The notes below the pieces were generated by a model. It was not told the origin of the DNA, ran no database searches, and saw only the letters and a program-made list of their open reading frames with translations. 64,000 bases of DNA from Pseudoalteromonas phenolica. GTDB taxonomy: Bacteria > Pseudomonadota > Gammaproteobacteria > Enterobacterales > Alteromonadaceae. The stretch spans positions 2,728,001 through 2,792,000 of the forward strand of contig NZ_CP013187.1 of NCBI RefSeq assembly GCF_001444405.1, given 5' to 3'. The stretch's first letter is position 1, and each line of letters begins with the position of its first letter. Made by a program: the position numbers and the translations under genes. Shown here piece by piece: positions 26,477 to 35,082 of the stretch.

Positions 26477-26992
26477 ATGCAGTTACTCAACACACCACCT
26501 AGCAAACCTGAAGGTTCAATCTTCACTCGTCATACCGCACGCGCCATTGTTTTAAAAGGCAGCGACACCCTATTACTCTTCACTGAGCGTTATGACGATT
26601 ACACACTACCCGGTGGTGGCGTTGATGAAAACGAAGCCATTGAAGAGGCTTTACTCCGCGAACTACAAGAAGAAACCGGCGTTAAAAGCATTACCCAATG
26701 CAGTGCATTTGGCCGATTTGAAGAAATTCGTGCTTGGTACAAAGACGATTTCGACTATGTGCATATCGTGTCAGATTGTTATGTGTGTGAGATCTGCGGA
26801 GAGTTTGATAAACCACAAATGGAACACTACGAAGTGGCGAACGGCATGCGCCCTGTTTGGGTAAATATTGATGAGGCCATTGCACACAACAAACAAACTT
26901 TGGCACAAAGCGAGAAGAAAGGCCTATCTATTCAGAGAGAGATATTTTTGTTAGAAAAAATTAGGTTTGAGCTGCTCGATAAGGACTGCTAA
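26477..26992 (+). CDS. Nudix hydrolase
   Basis: A 171-residue protein with a complete Nudix box at about 47-69 (GGVDENE, then REL-QEETGV), preceded by YTLPGG. Nudix enzymes hydrolyse nucleoside diphosphates linked to another group; the substrate cannot be read from the sequence. The C-terminal half has a CYVCEICGEF cluster that is not usual, but Cys spacing alone does not prove a metal site. It is a single gene; the next genes lie on the other strand. Confidence 0.88.
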   Translation: MQLLNTPPSKPEGSIFTRHTARAIVLKGSDTLLLFTERYDDYTLPGGGVDENEAIEEALLRELQEETGVKSITQCSAFGRFEEIRAWYKDDFDYVHIVSDCYVCEICGEFDKPQMEHYEVANGMRPVWVNIDEAIAHNKQTLAQSEKKGLSIQREIFLLEKIRFELLDKDC

Positions 26993-27040
26993 ATGCAGTT
27001 TAGCTATACTGATTTATAAATAAAATAATTATTTTTCATA

Positions 27041-27068
27041 TAGGTGTACCCACTAATGGCTACACCTA
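27041..27068 (-). terminator. hairpin after the first GG-leader peptide gene
   Basis: Perfect 8-bp arms TAGGTGTA/TACACCTA with a 12-base loop, 12 bp after the stop. An AT-rich tract follows on the minus strand, but not a clean T run. Confidence 0.45.
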
Positions 27069-27080
27069 ATTTGGTATTAT

Positions 27081-27263
27081 TTAAAAGCTTTCATCGTCCC
27101 AGATTTCGCAGTGGGGTTTACCTCTAAATGTCCAACAAACACCATTAGAGTTACACACTAAAGAATCCTGAACGCCACCAGCAACTTGAGGTGTCATTTT
27201 TGCTGGCAAACTACTGCTTTTTGACAACTGCTTAATCGACTTTTTATTCAATGATAATTTCAT
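27081..27263 (-). CDS. short peptide with double-glycine leader (RiPP/microcin-like precursor 1)
   Basis: 60 residues. A basic leader (MKLSLNKKSIKQLSKSSSLP) runs to TPQVAGG at 24-30, followed by a 30-residue core with three Cys (VCNSNGVCWTF, then PHCEIW). A double-glycine leader end is typical of peptides cleaved and exported by C39-peptidase ABC transporters or modified as RiPPs. The ribosome site AAGGA is good. A paralogue with the same leader lies 415 bp upstream. No transporter or modifying enzyme is in the window, so maturation is unknown; such peptides may use machinery elsewhere in the genome. Confidence 0.75.
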   Translation of the reverse strand: MKLSLNKKSIKQLSKSSSLPAKMTPQVAGGVQDSLVCNSNGVCWTFRGKPHCEIWDDESF

Positions 27264-27677
27264 TTTTAATTTTCCTTATATTTATCAGCTGGCTATTAAT
27301 TAACCAACCAATTTAATGTGCAAAAAAACAGCATTATTGTCAACTTTCACACTCACTCTTTCGCCATATCAAGCACAAATAACTTTTGTTTAACCTCAAA
27401 CTAACAAAAAATCATTTTTTTAAAATGACATTTGAAGATGAATTGTCAATTAAAAACCTCAACAAATTAAAGGCTTATACATTCAACATAAATGTTTATT
27501 AACCTATTTTTAGGAAAAATTGCGATAAATCTTTTCTGGGCAGTCTTTTGATACAAAGCAGTTAGAAAGATTCTTTTGTTGGAGAAAATTAAGGGGGATT
27601 TAATTATTTCAAAAGTGGTTAATCATGTTGCTCTTATTAAGCCGAGAACAAACAGCCTCGGCTATTATGGTAACTTG
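27264..27677. other. AT-rich spacer between the two GG-leader peptide genes
   Basis: 414 bp, very AT-rich, holding the promoter region of precursor 1 and the hairpin behind precursor 2. I found no third leader-like frame in it. Confidence 0.5.
27640..27663 (-). terminator. hairpin after the second GG-leader peptide gene
   Basis: Perfect 7-bp arms AGCCGAG/CTCGGCT with a 10-base loop, 14 bp after the stop. No T run follows, so it may protect the mRNA 3' end rather than terminate. Confidence 0.4.
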
Positions 27678-27857
27678 TTATGATTTACACATTACTGCGC
27701 CACCATTACTAAACAGCCAGTCACACACAGCTCCATTTGTATAATCAACACTGCCAACCGATGTACCGCCAGCAACTTGGTTTGTTTGTGCAATAGGTAA
27801 AGATTGTGAATTTGGAGAAAGCGTTTTAATTTTCTTCTTCTGTAGTTTTAATTTCAT
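27678..27857 (-). CDS. short peptide with double-glycine leader (RiPP/microcin-like precursor 2)
   Basis: 59 residues, translated by hand from the ATG at 27857. The leader MKLKLQKKKIKTLSPNSQSL ends in TNQVAGG at 25-31, aligning almost residue for residue with precursor 1. The 28-residue core is TSVGSVDYTNGAVCDW, LFSN, then GGAVMCKS, with two Cys. The cores share an NG-(A)VC-(D)W-x-F arrangement and a later Cys but otherwise differ, as expected for diversified cores behind a shared leader. The ribosome site is AAGGA. Neighbours give no maturation enzyme except the exported M14 peptidase, which is not an obvious partner. Confidence 0.72.
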   Translation of the reverse strand: MKLKLQKKKIKTLSPNSQSLPIAQTNQVAGGTSVGSVDYTNGAVCDWLFSNGGAVMCKS

Positions 27858-28011
27858 GTTTATTTTTCCTTAAAAGTTATGATTAGTACGTGCGCAACTA
27901 AACTGAGCACAATTAGACATTAACAATTTAGAGTAAAAAATCAACAAAGAAAAAAGTAATTAACATCTTCAATGAATTAAAAACTAAACAACCATTTTGA
28001 TTTTTAGGATT

Positions 28012-28039
28012 GGTTGATAAAAGTATTGTTTTATCAACC
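28012..28039 (-). terminator. possible terminator of the M14 peptidase gene
   Basis: Perfect 11-bp arms GGTTGATAAAA/TTTTATCAACC with a six-base loop, 16 bp after the stop. There is no strong T run afterwards. Confidence 0.5.
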
Positions 28040-28054
28040 TATTCTCTACCTACT

Positions 28055-30973
28055 TTATAAGTTAGTCACAGGTTGACGTGCACCAAGGCCGGGGCCATAC
28101 ACCAATGCGTTTAGCAGTAAGCGATTTGTCGCTAATGTCGATCCTCTAAATACTGGCTGCCCTGCAAATAAAATAATTTGTCCATTGCCTTTGCGCTCTT
28201 GTGTTAAATAAGCAGAGTTCGCTATACGTTTGCTCGCCTCAGGCCAAAGCAGACCACTCATACGCAGCTTCAACTCTTGTTTATCAGGCAAGCTTGACCA
28301 ACCCACTTTGCGATCTAACTCTTTATCTTTTGCTTGCTTAACCGTTTTGCTCCATTCACTTTTGCTCATTTCTTGATAAGCACCTAGTCTAACTGCAGAA
28401 CGAACGCCCTCTTTTGCCATCAAAACCGGATTTCGAGAAATTAAAACAGGGATCACCTCTGGTGAACCAAAAGTAAGCCAATGCTTCTGGTCAGTTCGCG
28501 CAGCTACAATTGCGCCTGAAGGTCTAAATTTAGCTAACCAGTTATATTGCTTCTTAAGCTCTTTTTCGCTTTTTGATTTTGCTCTGCTCTTCCAAGGGTA
28601 ATTAATATCTGTCGCAGCATCATGCGACCAGATATTCTCAATTTCAGCGTAGCTGCTTTGCTGAGCAAGCCACTCTCTTTGTAATGAAATATCGTACTGC
28701 TCAACCTCTTTTAAAGTATCTTGGATCTGTCTTACTCGACTTAAACCAGCATCTTTACCTGTAAATGGCAATGCAGAGCCGTCGATTGCCACTAACGTAC
28801 CACCAGCTTCTACCCAAGTTTTAATCGCTGATAATTCATCTTTGCTCAACTGGCTATACCAAGTTGCAGGTATCACCAAGGTGTTATAACGCCTCAAGTC
28901 AGTGTAACTCAGTCGGTTGCTGTCTAAATGAGAATGTCTGATCCCTAAGTTGCTATCAATTGAGTGCCAAATCGTGCCAAAGTCGAGTGAGTTAATGCCG
29001 TTACCACTTAAAATAGCAATTCTAGGTTGAGTTAATACCCTAAAATGCGCGCCGCCAATGTCTGGTAAGTCTCTATTACTTAAACCAGAACGAACAGCCT
29101 TTGCTGTGACTTTAACTTCGGTTGCGGTCTGTTCTACAACCTGGTCTAAATTACCCTCAAAAAATTCATTGTCATAACGCGAAACAACAATTGAGCCTCG
29201 GCTCAAGGTCACCCCATCTAACACTGTATTCTTATCAATTACTCTCGTAGTTACACCGCGCTCCATAAGACGTGCAGCAAAACCAACAGATGCATCATTA
29301 TTGCCATCTACGACATAGGCGATGGAGCCCGCTTTTTTGATAATAAACGACTCTTCATCAGACGGCTCATAGAGGCGAATATGCTTAGTGATATGTTGTG
29401 GTATCGTCAAAGCTTCTAAGCCATGCATCATGGTGATATTCCAAGCTGTGGCATCGTACATGAGGCTTGAGCCATCACGCAGCACTCTTTGACGCTCTTC
29501 AACTAACACGTCATTGCTAATTTTAGCGTCGAACTCGAGCATAGTAGAGATGAGTCGTCCTTGTGGCTGTCGGTTACGAATAATTAAAGTGCCTTCAGGC
29601 AGTTCTGAAGTAATAACCTCACCAAGCTGTGTCTTCGCTTTTTTAACCTTTATTGTTTTGGTTGTTTGATGAATTTCAAACCCTTGGAGCTGCATCAAGT
29701 CAATAAACTTCGCTAAACGCTGTTTATTTTTCGTAGGTAAAATTGCGAAGCTCTGATCTGCATACGGGCTATCATCTGAGATTAACCGTCGCTTATCTTT
29801 AACAAAGTCTCGATAAATTGCTTTAGAGTGTTTCGCCAGAGTCTTTAAATTTTCAATGCTGCTGACATATTGTTTATCTACCGACTCTGCATAGCTCACA
29901 ATTCTGCCATTATGTTGCATTACTCCATCTTCTTTAATGCGGGCTTGCTCATACAGAATATGAATCGTGCCTCTAAAAGCTGCATAACTTGAGTACCCTG
30001 GATAGAGGTTTTCTAACCACTCACCGGTGTAATAAGGCCATTTTTGATCATCAAAAGCTTGCGCCTGATCAGCTTCAAAGACTTCTCCCCATTTGCGAGA
30101 AGACTCGGATAAATTTTTATTTACTGGCTGTCGAGCCAAACCAAACAGATAAGAGTCCATCGGCCCCATTTCATGGGCGTCTATCATCAGCTGTGGATTC
30201 CATTCATTGATAGACTGAACAATGCCTCGAGTTTCAGGGTGAACACCTAAAATAAAGTCACGGTTTAAGTCAAAGAAGTAATGATTGCTGCGCCCAGTTG
30301 CCCATGCATCTGTGTGTAATTTTGACTGAGTATCAACATTCGGAGAAGTCCCTCTTCGTTGCTGAAGCTCTTTTGTAAAACGAGCGCGACCATCAGGGTT
30401 CATAAGAGGATCTACGATAACCACAGCATCCGAAAGTAATGACTGAATGTCTTGATCTTTCGAGGCAATAAGCTTGTAAATTGTTGCTAGCGCAGCATCA
30501 CTGCCAGACCCTTCATTGCCATGAATAGAGTATGCCATCCATGCAACCGCCGGTAAGCGCTCAATAATGCTCTGCTCTGCTTGCTTTGATAAGTTAACTG
30601 GGTTTGCCAACTTGCCTAAGTCAGCTTTAATGCTATCTACTTGCGCTAGGTTTTCAGGTGAAGAAATAACTAAATAATGTAAGGGTCTGCCCTCATGTGA
30701 GCGTGCATATTCTACAAGCTGAACTTTGTCGCTGGCCTTTTGCCACACTTTGAGTGCTTCCGTAATTTGCTCAGGCGTTGCAGCTCTTTGGCCAACAGGA
30801 AACCCTAGAATACTTTCAGGCGTAGGTATATTGGCGTCTAATGCGCCAGTGACAAGTGACTTGTTGTAATTTAACCCTTGCAGTTCAGTCGGTGCAAGGC
30901 TCATATTTGCAGAAGCGTGCGAACTTATCATTAAAGTACTCGCTACAGCTACTGAAAGCAGTTTATTGCGCAT
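28055..30973 (-). CDS. exported M14-family zinc carboxypeptidase-like protein
   Basis: 972 residues from the ATG at 30973, chosen because a signal peptide (about 1-22, ending SSHASA) and the ribosome site AAGG follow; the frame itself extends 31 codons further upstream. The M14 zinc site is HGNE (His151, Glu154) and His267 (MIDAHEMGP). Beyond the peptidase domain come about 500 residues, including a GATase/ThuA-like region (VIPATWYSQLSKDELSAIK, WVEAGGTLVAIDG). It probably acts in the periplasm or outside on peptide substrates. This large M14 form is common in marine gammaproteobacteria. Confidence 0.85.
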   Translation of the reverse strand: MRNKLLSVAVASTLMISSHASANMSLAPTELQGLNYNKSLVTGALDANIPTPESILGFPVGQRAATPEQITEALKVWQKASDKVQLVEYARSHEGRPLHYLVISSPENLAQVDSIKADLGKLANPVNLSKQAEQSIIERLPAVAWMAYSIHGNEGSGSDAALATIYKLIASKDQDIQSLLSDAVVIVDPLMNPDGRARFTKELQQRRGTSPNVDTQSKLHTDAWATGRSNHYFFDLNRDFILGVHPETRGIVQSINEWNPQLMIDAHEMGPMDSYLFGLARQPVNKNLSESSRKWGEVFEADQAQAFDDQKWPYYTGEWLENLYPGYSSYAAFRGTIHILYEQARIKEDGVMQHNGRIVSYAESVDKQYVSSIENLKTLAKHSKAIYRDFVKDKRRLISDDSPYADQSFAILPTKNKQRLAKFIDLMQLQGFEIHQTTKTIKVKKAKTQLGEVITSELPEGTLIIRNRQPQGRLISTMLEFDAKISNDVLVEERQRVLRDGSSLMYDATAWNITMMHGLEALTIPQHITKHIRLYEPSDEESFIIKKAGSIAYVVDGNNDASVGFAARLMERGVTTRVIDKNTVLDGVTLSRGSIVVSRYDNEFFEGNLDQVVEQTATEVKVTAKAVRSGLSNRDLPDIGGAHFRVLTQPRIAILSGNGINSLDFGTIWHSIDSNLGIRHSHLDSNRLSYTDLRRYNTLVIPATWYSQLSKDELSAIKTWVEAGGTLVAIDGSALPFTGKDAGLSRVRQIQDTLKEVEQYDISLQREWLAQQSSYAEIENIWSHDAATDINYPWKSRAKSKSEKELKKQYNWLAKFRPSGAIVAARTDQKHWLTFGSPEVIPVLISRNPVLMAKEGVRSAVRLGAYQEMSKSEWSKTVKQAKDKELDRKVGWSSLPDKQELKLRMSGLLWPEASKRIANSAYLTQERKGNGQIILFAGQPVFRGSTLATNRLLLNALVYGPGLGARQPVTNL

Positions 30974-31564
30974 TGTTGAAACCTTTTTTGTTATTTTACT
31001 TTGAATGGCAATGAAGATTCGCCACCACCAAAATGTTACATTATCACACAGAAAAACACCGCTCAATTACTGTGCGACAAGTTGCAGACATCAACTCAAA
31101 ACTCTGATTTTATTTATTTTTTTAATTTCATAGTTAATAAAGTTAATGAGCAAAAAGGTTTTAATTTTTAGCCGTTGAAGTCAATTTGACTATACGTGTG
31201 AAAAGTAGATATCACTACTGACAACTCAACCTAAACAAATAACCTGAGCTCTGGAAAATAAATCTACCTCCAGCGACTACTTTTAGAGTGTACTTACTAT
31301 AGGCCTGCTATTTACGAGTGAGCGGTATGACCGCTAAAAGTTTCCGGCTGTAGACTGAATAAAGCACTTATGATCTCAACATCAATACAATAGTTAATTC
31401 CTTAACCAAAGCTCAGGTTAAATACTTTTTATCGTTATGATAAAAATAAATCATTTTTCAAAAATCCGATTTCACAGTAAAAAATCAATTGAAAACGCCA
31501 AAGCCAAATCCTTGCGCCGAGCCGTTAAAGACAACTAATTATTTACCTATTTTTGGAGAGCATT
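30974..31564. other. intergenic region with a MITE-like element
   Basis: 591 bp between divergent genes. The first 265 bp form the M14 promoter side, where I see no clear site. The middle holds the 181-bp element described at 31240-31420. The last 140 bp precede the small gene at 31565 and are AT-rich. Confidence 0.6.
31240..31420 (-). mobile_element. MITE-like dispersed repeat, copy A
   Basis: A 181-bp non-coding element bounded by inverted ends TAACCTGAGCT (15 bp with one mismatch if extended to TGG). It is homologous over its length to the opposite-strand copy at 62282-62480. Shared internal blocks include CAGCCGGA followed by ACTTTTAGCG, GGCCTAT, and CGCTGGAG followed by TAGATTTATT. AAAT flanks the AACC...GGTT unit on both sides. 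It has no transposase and is presumably moved by one elsewhere. Confidence 0.75.
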
Positions 31565-31750
31565 GTGGGTAAAACTTTTTCTTATGACGCTTTTAATGAT
31601 GACTTTGATCATGACTATGCTAAAGAGCACCATCGCAACAACCAAAACTCGCACAAGCGACAAGTCAAAAGAAAGCTCGACGATTATTTAGAGCAGCGCC
31701 AATTACGCAAGCACCTTGGTGAAGATGACTTTAGCTATCGAGACCATTAA
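31565..31750 (+). CDS. small charged protein, PA3496-like
   Basis: 61 residues from the GTG at 31565, picked because GGAGAG sits 4 bp before it; a TTG four codons upstream overlaps that ribosome site and is less likely. The N-terminus is acidic (FNDDFDHDY). The C-terminal helix KRKLDDYLEQRQLRKHL resembles the conserved helix of small PA3496-family proteins. Function is unknown. It is followed by a strong terminator. Confidence 0.6.
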   Translation: MGKTFSYDAFNDDFDHDYAKEHHRNNQNSHKRQVKRKLDDYLEQRQLRKHLGEDDFSYRDH

Positions 31751-31756
31751 TACAAG

Positions 31757-31780
31757 AAAAGAGGCCTAGGCCTCTTTTTT
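31757..31780. terminator. bidirectional terminator
   Basis: Palindromic stem AAAAGAGG/CCTCTTTT around a CCTAGG loop, with T runs on both strands. It serves the small gene and the convergent TonB receptor gene. Confidence 0.88.
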
Positions 31781-31797
31781 GTCATAAACAACCTTAA

Positions 31798-33897
31798 TTA
31801 AAAACGGCCTGAGAAAGTAAGCTTCGCATTAAATGGTTGGCCTACAGACGCCTGATGCGTTGAATGAGAATTTGGGAAATAAACTTTATCGGTCAAATTC
31901 TCTAGCTTAAGTTGCAACTTATAGTCATGACTTAATTGATAATTTGCGTACATATCATAACGGGTAAAACTCGGCAAAAATGCGCTGTTAGAGGTATTTA
32001 TATAAGTTTTTGCCTGATACATAGCGCCAACCCCAACATCTAATTGCTCTGTTACCTGATATTGCGCCCAAAGTGACGCTTTATTTTTTGGTAATTCGCG
32101 TGGCGTTAGGTCTGTTAGCCCATCACGGTTGACTACTTCGCCTTTTAGGTAACCATAGTTGGTCGAGATAGATAATCCTTCTGTTATCTGCCCCGATAAC
32201 TGGATCTCAAAGCCTTCGATATCTGAGTCAACAACATCGAGCGTTGAAGGGTCATCATCAGCAGGTTGCGGGGAGCTTTGGGTATTTCTAAAAAATGCCG
32301 TTGTGAGACTTAAACCACTGTCTAAATCCCACTTCAAACCAATTTCGTTATTCTCGAAAGTATCTGGCTTGAGCTTATCTTTGTCACCATTAATGTCAGT
32401 ATACTGCTCACCGCTGCGTGGCATAAATGATTCGCTGTAACTCCAGTAAAAAGAGACATTTTCTGCTGGTTTATAAATTGCGCCTAAACGTGGTGACACC
32501 TCTGTATCGACACGCGTTCTTTGCTCATTGGTGGCACTTTTCATATTCACAACAGCTATGTCAAAACGGTCGTAACGGGCACCAAGCACAAGATCAAAAT
32601 GTTCATTCATCGCAATTTGATCTTGTACATAGAAAGAAGTGACTTCTAGATCGACACGGGTATCGTCGTTTAAGTCTTCAGCAAAGTTCGTCGAGACAGT
32701 TTGACCATCGGCGTTTACACCAACAAAACCATCGAGATTAAGTGGACGTGTAGCACTAAACCACTCTTTATCACTTTGATTACTACTCCAAACTGGGTTA
32801 AAACGGTATTGATCTGATTCAGTATCAATATATTCACCACCGACAATCAGAGTATGTTCAAACCAACCTGTTGTGAACTCATTCACCACATTACTGGTAA
32901 TGATTAAGTTTTCACGTGTGGTTTCATCTAGATAGCCATCTAGCTGGACTTTATTTTCATTTGCATCATAGCCAGTAGCATAAAAGTTTGCGTACACCTT
33001 GTCATAAGTGCCATAAAATACACTGACATTGGCTTTTATTGAATCGCTAAAATAGTGTTGTAATGCAGTATTAAATGTACGCCCTTTCGTTGTGTGGTAA
33101 TTATTCTGAGGATCGGCAATCACAATATCCAACAACTCCTCTGCCGGACGCCCCTCAGAATTAGTTGGAATACCACGGTCAATAAAACGTTCATGATCGA
33201 TATACTCAAACGAAGTATCTAAAGTCGTCGCATCAGACAGCATAAATCGTGCTGTAGGGTTAATGCCGATGCGCTCACCGTCGTAGAAATCTCTATGGTT
33301 ATCAAGTGTTTCAAACATAGCATTGACTCTAAATGCCATTTCATCAGACACCGACTGGTTAACGTCTAGATGCGTGCTCGTGCCACCAAAACTGTCTAAA
33401 GACAAATTGTAACCAGCAAAACTGTCTGACAACTGTGCTTTTTTGCTGACACGGTTTAAAATACCGCCCGTGCCACCACGACCAAACAGTAGTGCATTCG
33501 GCCCTCTTAACACTTCTACTTGCTCAATATTGTAAAGTGAACGGTAATATTGCACATCATCTCTGTGACCATCGATATAAAAATCAGCAGTAGAACGAAC
33601 GCCCCGAAATACAATGGCATCTCGGTGCCCTTCACCTTGTGTGGTATTTACACCCGGTAAGTAGTCAATAATTTGCCCAATGTTTGAAATACCACGTTGA
33701 GATAACTGCTCAGCAGTCAATACTGATAAGCTTTGCGGTACATCAATTATAGGTGTGGGGGTTTTAACTGAATTAGATACATCCGACGCCAAATATTTAC
33801 CACTGACTTCTATTTTCTCAATATCTAATTGAACATCTTGTGCCATTGCATGACTAGCAACCAAAGAAAGCGCGATAAGAGACAACGAAAATTTCAC
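31798..33897 (-). CDS. TonB-dependent siderophore receptor
   Basis: About 699 residues from the GTG at 33897, which lies 5 bp after GGAG; a GTG two codons earlier is an alternative. Signal peptide to ASHAMA, then a plug domain (DVPQSLSVLTAEQL; VEVLRGPNALLFGRGGTGGI) and a 22-strand-type barrel ending in the outer-membrane signature FNAKLTFSGRF with a terminal Phe. The plug style is that of ferric siderophore receptors. A Fur-like box upstream supports iron control. A TonB-like gene lies divergently. Confidence 0.92.
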   Translation of the reverse strand: MKFSLSLIALSLVASHAMAQDVQLDIEKIEVSGKYLASDVSNSVKTPTPIIDVPQSLSVLTAEQLSQRGISNIGQIIDYLPGVNTTQGEGHRDAIVFRGVRSTADFYIDGHRDDVQYYRSLYNIEQVEVLRGPNALLFGRGGTGGILNRVSKKAQLSDSFAGYNLSLDSFGGTSTHLDVNQSVSDEMAFRVNAMFETLDNHRDFYDGERIGINPTARFMLSDATTLDTSFEYIDHERFIDRGIPTNSEGRPAEELLDIVIADPQNNYHTTKGRTFNTALQHYFSDSIKANVSVFYGTYDKVYANFYATGYDANENKVQLDGYLDETTRENLIITSNVVNEFTTGWFEHTLIVGGEYIDTESDQYRFNPVWSSNQSDKEWFSATRPLNLDGFVGVNADGQTVSTNFAEDLNDDTRVDLEVTSFYVQDQIAMNEHFDLVLGARYDRFDIAVVNMKSATNEQRTRVDTEVSPRLGAIYKPAENVSFYWSYSESFMPRSGEQYTDINGDKDKLKPDTFENNEIGLKWDLDSGLSLTTAFFRNTQSSPQPADDDPSTLDVVDSDIEGFEIQLSGQITEGLSISTNYGYLKGEVVNRDGLTDLTPRELPKNKASLWAQYQVTEQLDVGVGAMYQAKTYINTSNSAFLPSFTRYDMYANYQLSHDYKLQLKLENLTDKVYFPNSHSTHQASVGQPFNAKLTFSGRF

Positions 33898-33931
33898 ATT
33901 CACTCCATATACAATTTAAAAAGATTAATAA

Positions 33932-33950
33932 CTAAATGATAATGAATAAC
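33932..33950. promoter_or_regulatory. Fur-like box
   Basis: CTAAATGATAATGAATAAC matches the 19-bp Fur consensus at about 14 positions, including the ATGATAAT core. It lies 35-53 bp upstream of the receptor start and about 140 bp from the divergent gene, so it may control either. Confidence 0.65.
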
Positions 33951-34090
33951 GTTTACGCTGCCATTTGCGTTTTGGATTTATCTTTTTTCTAAAAATATAA
34001 TTATCTAATTTATGACAAATTTTACCTGATAAATGAACTAATTAAACCGAATAGGTTCAAACCCGTATCTATATTAGGGAGAGCTTTGGT

Positions 34091-34855
34091 GTGTTAAAAG
34101 GTTGGCAAAAATCATTGATAGTTTCGGTATTTTTACATATTGCTATTATCTATTTCTTACACAAACAATTTGTGCTGCCAATTCCACCAAAACCACAGCC
34201 TACGATGAAAACTTACCTAGTGATAGAAGAACCTGAAAGCAAAGTAGAAGTTGAAGCTAAAGTAGAGCCTGAACAAGCCGAACAAGCCGAACAAGCCGAA
34301 CAAGCCGAACAAGCCGAACAAGCCGAACAAGCCGAACAAGCCGAACAAGCCGATGAAAACGCGGTAGCAGAGCAAACACAAGTCACTTCACAACCCGCTA
34401 TCGTGCAAACAGAAGTGATAGAGACTCAGCAAGCAGCAGAAGCAATTCAAGTGAATGACACAAATAAAAACAACTTAGAAAAACCGAGGATAGATCCGTT
34501 CAAAGCACTTGATAACATTCGCTCAGGTGAGCATGACTATTTCTCTACGCAGCAATCAAATAACACAACTCAATCGGTTGACCGTTTTGGCAATGGCCGG
34601 ATCTCAACCCCAAAAAAGCACAAAGAAGCGCGTGAAAATAAAGACTTGCCGAAACTGGTTTATCAAGGACCAACCTATAGACTTTATCAAAAAGGCGCAT
34701 ATTGTTTTAAAGACAACCAAATGGACCCAAACAATCGCTCTATCGATTCAAGTCTGCCGACCACTTGGCAAGGCCTGCCTTATAAGTGTGATAAAGATAA
34801 AATTGAGAAAGCTTTTGATGCAGCGATGGAAAAGTGGTTGCCGAAGAAAAAATAG
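34091..34855 (+). CDS. TonB-like membrane-anchored protein with EQA repeat
   Basis: 254 residues from a GTG behind GGGAGAG. The N-terminal anchor (SLIVSVFLHIAIIYFLH, about 8-24) and the following proline-rich PIPPKPQP look like TonB or TolA. A Glu/Ala-rich spacer follows, with nine EQA triplets. The C-terminal 80 residues (YQGPTYRLYQKGAYCFKDN; LPYKCDKDKIEKAFDAAMEK) lack the YP....RR-type TonB domain and hold two Cys that could bridge in the periplasm. It is therefore not a standard TonB. It stands divergent to a TonB receptor and may share its control. I do not recognise the C-terminal domain. Confidence 0.6.
   Translation: MLKGWQKSLIVSVFLHIAIIYFLHKQFVLPIPPKPQPTMKTYLVIEEPESKVEVEAKVEPEQAEQAEQAEQAEQAEQAEQAEQAEQADENAVAEQTQVTSQPAIVQTEVIETQQAAEAIQVNDTNKNNLEKPRIDPFKALDNIRSGEHDYFSTQQSNNTTQSVDRFGNGRISTPKKHKEARENKDLPKLVYQGPTYRLYQKGAYCFKDNQMDPNNRSIDSSLPTTWQGLPYKCDKDKIEKAFDAAMEKWLPKKK
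34271..34351 (+). repeat. nine tandem copies of a 9-bp unit
   Basis: GAACAAGCC is repeated nine times without a mismatch, coding (EQA)9 in the periplasmic spacer. Perfect identity at third positions points to recent expansion by slippage, and the number probably varies between strains without breaking the frame. Confidence 0.95.
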
Positions 34856-35082
34856 GTTTATTGTAAAAAGTACATTTTAAGCTAACGTGTTCTACATGAG
34901 ATTTTGCTCTTATACATCGACTCTATCTCAAGCCCAAGCACCTGAAAAAATCATGAATTGGATTATAAATTCTAGCGCTCAATAATTTCCTCTTTTAATG
35001 CAACCTAACTATAAAATACTTTTTCCCGTATAAATTTTTCTATACCACAAAAGGTACAAAGAATTACAAAATCATAATAAAA

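Noticed and set aside
34271..34351. Tandem repeat considered as an iteron-type replication origin
   Set aside because: The unit is 9 bp, in frame and coding EQA, with no DnaA boxes or rep gene nearby.
34898..34984. 29-codon frame MRFCSYTSTL... after the TonB-like gene
   Set aside because: Too short, no ribosome site, no recognisable content.
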